From: CAWCHZ01 sp963795555
Lineage (GTDB): Bacteria; Actinomycetota; Thermoleophilia; Solirubrobacterales; Solirubrobacteraceae
Assembly: GCA_963795555.1 (NCBI GenBank)
Contig: CAWCHZ010000002.1
Span: 1,798,001-1,862,000, forward strand
Direction of reading: 5' to 3'
Length of the DNA stretch: 64,000 bases
Shown: in pieces, positions 1-7,235 of the stretch
Position numbering within the stretch: position 1 is the stretch's first letter
How the letters are laid out: every line of letters begins with the position of its first letter
Made by a program: the position numbers and the translations under genes
The notes under the pieces: model-generated
The model's input: only the letters and a program-made list of their open reading frames with translations
The model's database searches: none
Told to the model about the DNA's origin: nothing

Positions 1-1328
1 TGATCGACGCCTGCCAGGGCGACGGACAGCCCTACATCGTGCTCGAGCTGATCGCCGGCGAGACGCTCAAGCAGCGCATCCGCCGCCTCGGGCGCCTACC
101 GCTCGATGAAGCGGTCGCCTACGCGATCGAGATCGCGCGCGCACTCGAGTACGCCCACGCCCGCGGCATCGTGCACCGTGACGTCAAGCCCCAGAACGTG
201 CTGCTCGACGAGGAGGGCAGCGCCAAGGTGACCGACTTCGGCATCGCCCGCACGCTCGACGAGCATGGGCTGACCGCAGACGGACGCGTGGTCGGCACGA
301 CCGACTACGTCTCGCCCGAGCAGGCGCTGGGACAGCCGGTCACCGGCCAGTCGGACATCTACTCGCTGGGGATCGTGCTGTGGGAGATGCTCGTCGGCGA
401 GGTGCCATTCCGCGGCGACAACCCCGTGACGGTCGCGATGAAGCACGTGCGCGAGCCGCTGCCCGACGTGCAGGTCTACCGCGCCGGCGTCAGCGCGTCG
501 CTGGCGGCGGCGATCGATCGCGCCACTGCCAAGGAGCTGTCGCGGCGCTGTGCCGACGCCGGTGAGCTGGCCAGCGACCTCGAGGACGCGCTGGTCGTCG
601 AGGCCGGGCGAACGGGGACGACGACCGGCGAGGCGACCGCGGTGCTGCGAGCGCTGCCCGAGCGCCGTCGGCGGCGCGTGCCGGTGCGCGCGCGCCATCC
701 GGCCCGTCTGGCAGCCGCGGTGTCGCTGATGGCTGCGGTGGTGGCGTTGATCCTGATCGCGTTGGCCGACAACACCCACCGCGGCATCGCGCCGGAGATC
801 AGCGTCAACCATGCGCAGAGCGGCCTGCGCGTCGTGCCGCTTGCGCAGACCGCGGCGCACGATCTCGACCCCTACGGCGGCGATGGCGAGAACCCCGGCC
901 AGGTGGGCTTCGCGGTCGATGGAGACCCCAACACCTACTGGTCGACCGAGCACTATCACGGTCCGCTCGACAAGCCGGGCGTCGGCATCTACGTCGACGC
1001 CAAACCGAGCGTCGCGGCCAGGCGCCTGGTGATCCAGACGCCCGATCCCGGCTGGACCGCGACGATCTTCGCGGCCCCCGCAGGGCCGCCGCCAGCCGGA
1101 CCGCCGCCGCTGCTGCCCGGCCAGACGCTGGGCTCGCCGCCGCACGCGCCGCCGGTCGATCCGGCCTGGACCCAGGTCTCCCAGACCCAGCTCGTCAACC
1201 ATCGTCAGGCCACCTTCGCGCTCGACACGCTGGGCCTGCGGTTGCGCTACTACCTGGTCTGGATCAGCGCGCTGCCGCCGTCCGGCATGGCGCGAATCAC
1301 CCAGATCTCGCTGCTGGCGCGAGGCTGA
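1..1328 (+). CDS. Membrane Ser/Thr protein kinase with discoidin-like outer domain (5' truncated by window edge)
   Basis: The reading frame is open from the first bases of the window, so the ATP-binding N-lobe lies outside. What remains starts inside the kinase fold (YIVLELIAGETLKQRI) and has the catalytic loop IVHRDVKPQN, the Mg-binding VTDFGIA, an activation segment ending in SPEQ, and the lower lobe. A basic juxtamembrane stretch leads to one transmembrane segment at nt 705-770. The outer domain of about 180 residues contains FAVDGDPNTYWSTE, typical of F5/8-type (discoidin-like, carbohydrate-binding) folds found outside some actinobacterial kinases and on the mycobacterial MviN protein. 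The protein probably senses an envelope ligand and phosphorylates cytosolic Ser/Thr targets. It is convergent with the PASTA kinase, whose stop is 43 nt away. The kinase call is secure; the ligand is unknown. Confidence 0.9.
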   Translation, partial: IDACQGDGQPYIVLELIAGETLKQRIRRLGRLPLDEAVAYAIEIARALEYAHARGIVHRDVKPQNVLLDEEGSAKVTDFGIARTLDEHGLTADGRVVGTTDYVSPEQALGQPVTGQSDIYSLGIVLWEMLVGEVPFRGDNPVTVAMKHVREPLPDVQVYRAGVSASLAAAIDRATAKELSRRCADAGELASDLEDALVVEAGRTGTTTGEATAVLRALPERRRRRVPVRARHPARLAAAVSLMAAVVALILIALADNTHRGIAPEISVNHAQSGLRVVPLAQTAAHDLDPYGGDGENPGQVGFAVDGDPNTYWSTEHYHGPLDKPGVGIYVDAKPSVAARRLVIQTPDPGWTATIFAAPAGPPPAGPPPLLPGQTLGSPPHAPPVDPAWTQVSQTQLVNHRQATFALDTLGLRLRYYLVWISALPPSGMARITQISLLARG

Positions 1329-1370
1329 GCTTCACGCGCAGGCCGGTGACGGCGTTGGTGGCACCGTCGC

Positions 1371-3302
1371 TCAGGCCGGTGGGGGCGCCGGCGTGCCCGG
1401 CGGGTTGCCGTTGAAGCTGCCGATGTCGACGACCACGGTCGAGCCCTTGTCCACCGTCTGACCGGCCGCGGGTCGCTGGTTGATCACCTTGCCGTTCTGG
1501 GTTGGATCGGCGACCGAATGGCTGGTGAAGCTCGCCTTCAATCCGATGGCGCTGAGCGCGGCGGAGGCCTGGCTCTGCGTGTCGCCCGTCAAATCCGGCA
1601 CCGTCACCTGCGGCAGCGCCTTGGCTACGACGATCTGCACCGCCGAGCCGCTGGGAGCCTGCTGATTGCCCGCCGGGCTCTGGCTGACCACCGTACCGGC
1701 GGGCTGTGACGACACCTGCGTGGTCGCGATCACCTTGAACCCCGCGGCCTGCAGCGTTGCGGTCGCCTGGTCCTTGGGCAGGCCGGTGACATCGGGCACC
1801 GGCACCTTCTGCGGGCCCGACGACATGTACAGCACGACGAGCGAGCCGGCCGGAGCTGAGATGTTGGCCGGTGGAGAGGTGTTGACCGGCTGGCCGGCCG
1901 GCACCGTCGCCGACGGCTGATGGACCACGCGGACCTTGAAACCGGCGCTCTCCAGCGCCTTGCGCGCGTCGTTCTCGGGCAGCCCGGTGACGTCCGGGAC
2001 GGTCGCGGTGCCCGGGCCCTGCGAGACGCTCAGGGTGATGGTCGACCCCTTGCTGGCGCGGCTGCCGCCCGCGGGATCCTGGCGAAACACCTCGCCCGTC
2101 GGCACGCTGCGGTTGGTGAAGTCGTTGATCTGCGGGTGAAAGCCGGCGTTCTCGAGCACCGTCGCCGCGGTCTGCGCGTCGCGGCCGACGACATTGGGGA
2201 CGACGCGGTTGGCGGCCTGGCTGATCACATAGGCCGCCGCCCCCGCGGCGATCAGCAGGAGCACCAGCAGCACGACCCAGGGCCACGGGCTGCGCCGACG
2301 GGGAGGCGCGCCGGGTGGGTCGAGCGGCGCGTCCGGATCGACGATCAGGCCGGGCGGCAGCGTGCCGTTGCCGGCCAACGGCACGGGGGCCACGCGCGGC
2401 GCTCGCGGCGGCTGCGCCAGCGCGGGCGGGGCGGCGAAGATCGCTGTCTGCTGGCCGCTCGCGACCCCCGCGAGGATCTGCTCGCGGGCGTGCTCGAGCG
2501 CCGCGATGAACTCGTCGGCATCGGCGAAGCGCTCGGCGGGATCCTTGCGCAGCGCCTGCAACACGACCGACTCGAGCTCGACCGTGATCGCCGGGTTGTA
2601 GGCGCTCAGCGACTCGGGCGACTCGGTCACGTGCTTGAGCGCGATCGCCACGGCCGAGTCGCCGTCGAAGGGCAGGCGGCCGGTCAGCAGCTCGTAGAGG
2701 ACGACGCCGACCGAATAGAGGTCCGAGGAGCCCGAGACCGCCAGCGACTGGGCCTGCTCGGGTGACAGGTATTGGGCGGTGCCCATGATCGAGCCGGTCT
2801 GGGTCATGTCCGACGCGCCCGCCCGGGCGATCCCGAAATCGGTCACCTTGACGCGATCCTCGCCGTCGACGATCACGTTGTGCGGCTTGAGGTCACGATG
2901 GACGATGCCGCGCTTGTGCGCGAAGCGCGCCGCCTTGAGGATCTGGATCGCGATGTCGATCGCCCGCACAGGATCGAGCGGAGCCTCGGCCTCGATCAGC
3001 TGCTTGAGCGAGCGCCCCTCCAGGTACTCCATCGCGATGTAGGAGGTGCCATCCCATTCGCCGCGGTCGTAGACGCCGACGACGTTGGGATGCTGCAGCC
3101 CCGCCGCGGCCGAGGCCTCGCGCCGGAAGCGCTCGACGAACTCGCCATCGGCCGCGAACCGGCGGTGCAGCAGCTTGAGCGCGACGTTGCGACCGAGCTG
3201 CAGGTCCTCGGCGCAATAGACATCGGCCATCCCACCCGAGCCGATCCGCGAGCCAACGCGGTAGCGCCCATCGACGATCGTGCCGATCTCGACCTCCGTC
3301 AT
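1371..3302 (-). CDS. pknB: PASTA-domain Ser/Thr protein kinase (PknB type)
   Basis: About 643 residues. The N-terminal kinase domain has the glycine loop IGSGGMADVY, the lysine in VALKLL, the catalytic loop IVHRDLKPHN, DFG in VTDFGIARAG and an activation loop with TQTGSIMGTAQYLSPEQ. A proline-rich linker and one transmembrane segment (PWVVLLVLLLIAAGAAAYVI) lead to four PASTA repeats outside, each opening VPNVVG or VPD(V/L)TG. PASTA kinases bind muropeptides or lipid II and control cell-wall synthesis and division. ATG 3302 is chosen because GGGCGAGG lies just upstream and the kinase fold begins within 10 residues; a GTG at 3329 would add nine residues but has no ribosome-binding site. It is the last gene of the minus-strand cluster that also encodes the phosphatase, PBP and FHA proteins. 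Confidence 0.95.
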   Translation of the reverse strand: MTEVEIGTIVDGRYRVGSRIGSGGMADVYCAEDLQLGRNVALKLLHRRFAADGEFVERFRREASAAAGLQHPNVVGVYDRGEWDGTSYIAMEYLEGRSLKQLIEAEAPLDPVRAIDIAIQILKAARFAHKRGIVHRDLKPHNVIVDGEDRVKVTDFGIARAGASDMTQTGSIMGTAQYLSPEQAQSLAVSGSSDLYSVGVVLYELLTGRLPFDGDSAVAIALKHVTESPESLSAYNPAITVELESVVLQALRKDPAERFADADEFIAALEHAREQILAGVASGQQTAIFAAPPALAQPPRAPRVAPVPLAGNGTLPPGLIVDPDAPLDPPGAPPRRRSPWPWVVLLVLLLIAAGAAAYVISQAANRVVPNVVGRDAQTAATVLENAGFHPQINDFTNRSVPTGEVFRQDPAGGSRASKGSTITLSVSQGPGTATVPDVTGLPENDARKALESAGFKVRVVHQPSATVPAGQPVNTSPPANISAPAGSLVVLYMSSGPQKVPVPDVTGLPKDQATATLQAAGFKVIATTQVSSQPAGTVVSQSPAGNQQAPSGSAVQIVVAKALPQVTVPDLTGDTQSQASAALSAIGLKASFTSHSVADPTQNGKVINQRPAAGQTVDKGSTVVVDIGSFNGNPPGTPAPPPA

Positions 3303-3362
3303 GCCAGCGCCTCGCCCGTCATCTGGCACGCCGTCGGCTCATCGGGGAGGCCGGTGGTCATC

Positions 3363-4793
3363 TCACTGCCCCGCCAGCAGCGCCTGGAGCACCTGACGAG
3401 CGATCGGCGCGGCCACGGTCCCGCCCTGACCAGGGGAGCGCTCGATCGTCACCGCGATCGCGTAGCGGGGGTGGACGATTGGCGCGAAGGCGATGAACCA
3501 GACCTGGTTGAGCGATCCGCTGAGCTGCGCCGTGCCCGTCTTGCCGGCGACATCGATGCCCTGCAGCTGAGCGGCCGTGCCGGTGCCCTCCTTGACCACG
3601 TTGGCCATCATCGCGGTAACCGCGGCGGCGGTCGAGGGCTTCATCACGCGCCCCAGCGCCCGCGGCGCGATCGTCTGCACCACGCGTCCATCGGGGTCGA
3701 CGATCCGCGCGGTCAGCTGCGGAGCCATCAGCACTCCGCCGTTCGCCACGGCGGCGGCGACCTCGGCCATCTGGAGGGGTGTCACGAGCAGCTTGTCCTG
3801 GCCGATCCCCATGCGGCCGACATCGATCAGGTCGCTGGTGGGAGTCAACAAATGTCCGTGCCCGTATTCGCCGCTGGCAAACAGCTCGTCGCGCGGCTCG
3901 TCGATCGCCGGCTTGGCGTAGAAGCCGAAGCGCTCCATGTAGCGAGCCATCGTCGCCCCCCCGACGCGCAGCGCCAGCTGCGCAAAGACCGTGTTGACGG
4001 AATGGGTCAAAGCGGTCGTGAGGTCGATGTTACCCCAGCTGACGTTGCCGTCATTGGACAGCGGACGCCCCGAGATGATCTTTGGCGAGTCGCCGTTGAG
4101 CGTCGAGCTGGGCGTGAACAGGCCGCTGTCGATGGCGGCCACCGCGGTCACCACCTTGAATGTCGAGCCCGGCGGGTAGCCGGACTGGGTGACGCGGTCC
4201 AGCAGCGGAGCGCTGGGATCGGTCACGAGCGCGTGGTATTGCCGCGCCTGGGCGACCTGGTTGGGGTCGAACGTCGGCACGCTCGCCATCACCTTGATCG
4301 CGCCGGTGCTCGGGTCCAGCGCGATGACCGCGCCACGCCGTCCAGCCAGCCCGGCGTAGGCGGCGCGCTGGGCGCGCGGATCGAGCGTCGTGTCGACCTC
4401 GTCACCGCGCGGCTTGCGACCGCTGAGCTGGCTCAGCAGCGAGTTCACCCCGCCGGCGGTGCGGCCAGTAAGGGTGGCGTCCCGGTAGCGCTCGAGCGCG
4501 CTGCTGCCGAGCGTGATGAAGTCGTAGCCGATCGCGTGCCCGAACAGGCTGGCAAGCGGATACGTGCGCCGCCAGGTGCCGCCACCGTTCGGCACGTCGG
4601 TGGCCAGCAGCGTCCCGTCACCCGCGCGGATCGGCCCGCGATCGATCGTCGCTGCCTCCAGCAGCGGACGGCGGTTGGCGACGTTGTCGCGCAGCGAGCT
4701 GGCGCCGAACACCGTCCACCAGGAGGTGAAGCCGGCGAGCACCGCGAACAGCAGCATCGTCAGCCCGAACAGCTTGACGATCGCCGCGTTCAT
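3363..4793 (-). CDS. pbpA: Class B penicillin-binding protein (transpeptidase), PbpA-like
   Basis: 476 residues: one N-terminal membrane anchor (IVKLFGLTMLLFAVLAGFTSWWTVF), a PBP dimerisation region (IDRGPIRAGDGTLLA) and a transpeptidase domain with all three active-site motifs: SxxK in PPGSTFKVV, SxN in THSVNTVFA and KTG in AGKTGTAQ. It cross-links peptidoglycan outside the membrane. The start is ATG 4793, 16 nt after the phosphatase stop; a longer reading to 4859 would run into the phosphatase gene and lacks a signal-anchor start. In mycobacteria and many relatives pbpA is preceded by rodA between it and pstP. Here no SEDS gene lies between them. Confidence 0.93.
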   Translation of the reverse strand: MNAAIVKLFGLTMLLFAVLAGFTSWWTVFGASSLRDNVANRRPLLEAATIDRGPIRAGDGTLLATDVPNGGGTWRRTYPLASLFGHAIGYDFITLGSSALERYRDATLTGRTAGGVNSLLSQLSGRKPRGDEVDTTLDPRAQRAAYAGLAGRRGAVIALDPSTGAIKVMASVPTFDPNQVAQARQYHALVTDPSAPLLDRVTQSGYPPGSTFKVVTAVAAIDSGLFTPSSTLNGDSPKIISGRPLSNDGNVSWGNIDLTTALTHSVNTVFAQLALRVGGATMARYMERFGFYAKPAIDEPRDELFASGEYGHGHLLTPTSDLIDVGRMGIGQDKLLVTPLQMAEVAAAVANGGVLMAPQLTARIVDPDGRVVQTIAPRALGRVMKPSTAAAVTAMMANVVKEGTGTAAQLQGIDVAGKTGTAQLSGSLNQVWFIAFAPIVHPRYAIAVTIERSPGQGGTVAAPIARQVLQALLAGQ

Positions 4794-4809
4794 CGTCGGC
4801 CCCGAGCGC

Positions 4810-5952
4810 TCATTGAGTGAGCTGCCCCAGCTCGAGCCTGCGCACCAGATCGGAGGCATCCGTCAGCGAGCGCAGGTGGTGATCGAGCAGCGTGTGCCGC
4901 CGCGCCGAGCTGAGGTCCGACGCCGGCACTGGCGACTCGTAGTAGGAGCTGTAGAGATGCAGTCCAAACGGGCCGTCGAACGGGACCCCCTGGAAGATCG
5001 TCACAAAGCCCGCTCGATCGGTGCCGACGAAGTACACCGCCTGGATCGCAAGCCAGGCACCGCCCGCCAACAGCACCAGCAGCACCACCACAACGACCAG
5101 CGGCACTAGCGCACGTCGGCGCAGCCGGTGACGCCTGCCGATCAGCGCCCGCACGGACCCGGCCGCGCCGGCGCGAGCTCCTGCCCGGCGGCCATCCGCG
5201 CGGGCTTGCTTGGCGGCGGAGGGGCGCGCGCGCGCGCGCGAGTCGTCGAGCCTGAAGAGGACCACGGTGATGTTGTCGCGTCCGCCGGCCGCGTTGGCCT
5301 CCTCGATCAGGGCCCTCGCGGCCTGATCCATCGACTCGGCATCGGTCAGGATCTCCGCGACGCGCGCCTCGGACACCATCGAGGTCAGTCCATCGCTGCA
5401 GAGCAGGAAGACGTCGCCGGCCCGAGCGGGGTAGGTGATCGTGTCGACCTCGACCTCGGGCTCGGGGCCCAGCGCGCGGGTGATGATCGAGCGCTGGGGA
5501 TGATCCTGGGCCTCCTCCTCCGTCAACCGGCCGCGGCGCACCAGCTCCTCGACGAGCGAGTGGTCACGGGTCAGGCGCGTCAGCTCTCCGTCGCGCAGGA
5601 GGTAGGCGCGCGAGTCGCCGACGTGCGCGAAGGAGACCTCGCGCCCGTCGACGTAGGCGGCGGTGAGCGTCGTGCCCATCCCCGCCCGCCGTTCGTCGCC
5701 CCGGGCGCGATCGTGGATGCGACGGTTGGCCTCGCGCACGAGCGCGGCGAGGCGCTGCTCGGGCGTGCCCTCATCGGGCACCCCGCGCTGGAAGACCTCC
5801 ACCGCCATCCGCGACGCGTCACCGCCGGCCTGGGCGCCTCCCATTCCGTCAGCGACCACGAACACCGGCAGCTGCACGAACGCGGCGTCCTCGTTGTCGC
5901 GCCGCTCGAGGCCCGTGTCGGACCGCTCGGAGTGATCGACGACGCTCAGCAC
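4810..5952 (-). CDS. pstP: PP2C-family Ser/Thr protein phosphatase (PstP type)
   Basis: 380 residues. The metal-binding motifs of bacterial PP2C enzymes are visible in order: RRDNEDA, VADGMGGAQAGG, AHVGDSRAYLLRDG, LTRDHSLVEELV, LCSDGLT and GGRDNITVV. A basic linker is followed by one transmembrane segment (LVPLVVVVVLLVLLAGGAWLAI) and an outer domain of about 90 residues. PstP-type enzymes reverse the action of Pkn kinases and act on FHA proteins and PBPs. The start GTG 5952 lies one base after the FhaB stop, which indicates coupled translation; a TTG at 5985 inside fhaB is less likely. Confidence 0.94.
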   Translation of the reverse strand: MLSVVDHSERSDTGLERRDNEDAAFVQLPVFVVADGMGGAQAGGDASRMAVEVFQRGVPDEGTPEQRLAALVREANRRIHDRARGDERRAGMGTTLTAAYVDGREVSFAHVGDSRAYLLRDGELTRLTRDHSLVEELVRRGRLTEEEAQDHPQRSIITRALGPEPEVEVDTITYPARAGDVFLLCSDGLTSMVSEARVAEILTDAESMDQAARALIEEANAAGGRDNITVVLFRLDDSRARARPSAAKQARADGRRAGARAGAAGSVRALIGRRHRLRRRALVPLVVVVVLLVLLAGGAWLAIQAVYFVGTDRAGFVTIFQGVPFDGPFGLHLYSSYYESPVPASDLSSARRHTLLDHHLRSLTDASDLVRRLELGQLTQ

Positions 5953-5953
5953 G

Positions 5954-6436
5954 TCAGCTCTCGTAGGTGAGCTCGGTCTCGCCAATCCGCAGCCGGTCGC
6001 CCGGGTGGAGCGGCGTCGGTCCCTGCAGCGGCGCGTCGTTGAGGAACGTTCCGTTGGTCGAGCCGAGATCCTCCACGATCAGGATGGCGCCCTCGCGGAC
6101 GATGCGGGCGTGGCGGGTCGAGGCGTAGGGATCTTCGAGGCGGATCTGCGCGGCGCCGTCGCGGCCGAGCAACGCGCCATCGCCGACGTCGATCAGCTCC
6201 CCGGGGCGCAGTCCCAGGCCGCGCTCGACGCGCAGCCAGCGGCCGTGCTGACCGTCGGCGACTGGAGCGCCGAGGCCGGCGGCAGCCGGATACATCCCGG
6301 TCGCGTCCGGCGCCGGGGTCCAGGGGGCGCGGCTTTCACGCAGGTCGCGCAGGGCGCTGCGAGCGACCCACAGCAGGAAGAGATACAGGACGACGAGGAA
6401 GCCGATCTTGATCAGCACGGAGGCCGGCTGGGCCAT
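5954..6436 (-). CDS. fhaB: Membrane-anchored FHA-domain protein (FhaB/FipA type)
   Basis: 160 residues: an N-terminal transmembrane segment (VLIKIGFLVVLYLFLLWVA), a linker, then a forkhead-associated domain with GRDGAAQIRLEDPYASTRHARI and VEDLGSTNGTFLN. FHA domains bind phosphothreonine, and the relatives in this cluster recruit kinase-phosphorylated division and cell-wall proteins at the membrane. ATG 6436 follows the FhaA stop by two bases and the next gene begins one base after this stop, so the three genes are probably one translational unit. An upstream in-frame start at 6571 would lie wholly within fhaA and is rejected. Confidence 0.93.
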   Translation of the reverse strand: MAQPASVLIKIGFLVVLYLFLLWVARSALRDLRESRAPWTPAPDATGMYPAAAGLGAPVADGQHGRWLRVERGLGLRPGELIDVGDGALLGRDGAAQIRLEDPYASTRHARIVREGAILIVEDLGSTNGTFLNDAPLQGPTPLHPGDRLRIGETELTYES

Positions 6437-6438
6437 CG

Positions 6439-7209
6439 TCAGCTCGCCTCGAACTCGAGCGTGGTCGCGCCCAGCTCGAGGCGGTCGCCGGCGTGCAGGC
6501 GCAGCGATCCCTGGATGCGCCGGCCATTGACGCGCACGCCGTTGGTGGAGCCGAGATCGCGCACGACCCACTCCTCGCCGGCGCGACGAATCTCGGCGTG
6601 ATGACGGGAGGCGCTCTCATCCGTCAGCACGACATCGCAGTCACGACTGCGGCCGATCGTCACTCCCGCGGGGGTGACCGCAATCCGCCGACCGCCGACG
6701 GTCAGCTGCGCGCTGCGTGCCGCGGGGCGGCGCCGATCCTCGAGCGGAGCGCGCAGACGGTCGGTCGTCGAGTACACAGAGGTGCTGCCGGGGCGGCGGC
6801 GTGGGCGCCCGAGCGGCTCGTCCTCGGGCTGCTCGTCGGGGTGCTCGACCAGTTGGGCCTGGATGCCGAACTCGCCCAGCCGCAGGCGCTCATCGGTGTG
6901 GAAGCTGACCTCCGGCTTGGAGAGCAACGCGAAGCCCTCCCGGCGAGCGTGCTCGAGCAGGTACCCGCCGAGCTCGACGACCAGCGCGCCCTCGAAGGCG
7001 GCGAACCGCTCGCGGTCGCCGGGCGAGAGGTAGACGGCGTACTCATTGGGGACGTAGGTCTGGGAGAGGCTGGCGCTGCGGTGGTCCTCCATCTCACGCG
7101 CCAGCTTGCGGGCGATCTCCACCGGCCGCACCTCGGATCGAAAGGCGCGTCCGAACGCGCCTTCGACGAGGCCCGCGATCCTGCTCTCGAAGCCCTTCAG
7201 CATGCTCAT
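6439..7209 (-). CDS. fhaA: FhaA-like protein: DUF3662 domain plus C-terminal FHA domain
   Basis: 256 residues. The N-terminal half (MSMLKGFESRIAGLVEG, RPVEIARKLAREMED, YVPNEYAVYLSP) is the DUF3662 domain found with FHA domains in actinobacterial FhaA. A charged linker leads to a canonical FHA domain (VTIGRSRDCDVVLTDESASRHHAEI, VRDLGSTNGVRVNGRRI). In mycobacteria FhaA binds the phosphorylated pseudokinase domain of MviN and restrains peptidoglycan synthesis. Two in-frame ATG codons (7209 and 7203) compete and the first is used here. It follows the kinase gene by 26 nt and overlaps no other gene. Confidence 0.93.
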   Translation of the reverse strand: MSMLKGFESRIAGLVEGAFGRAFRSEVRPVEIARKLAREMEDHRSASLSQTYVPNEYAVYLSPGDRERFAAFEGALVVELGGYLLEHARREGFALLSKPEVSFHTDERLRLGEFGIQAQLVEHPDEQPEDEPLGRPRRRPGSTSVYSTTDRLRAPLEDRRRPAARSAQLTVGGRRIAVTPAGVTIGRSRDCDVVLTDESASRHHAEIRRAGEEWVVRDLGSTNGVRVNGRRIQGSLRLHAGDRLELGATTLEFEAS

Positions 7210-7235
7210 CGGCCGTGGCCCGCCACGGAGGCATG

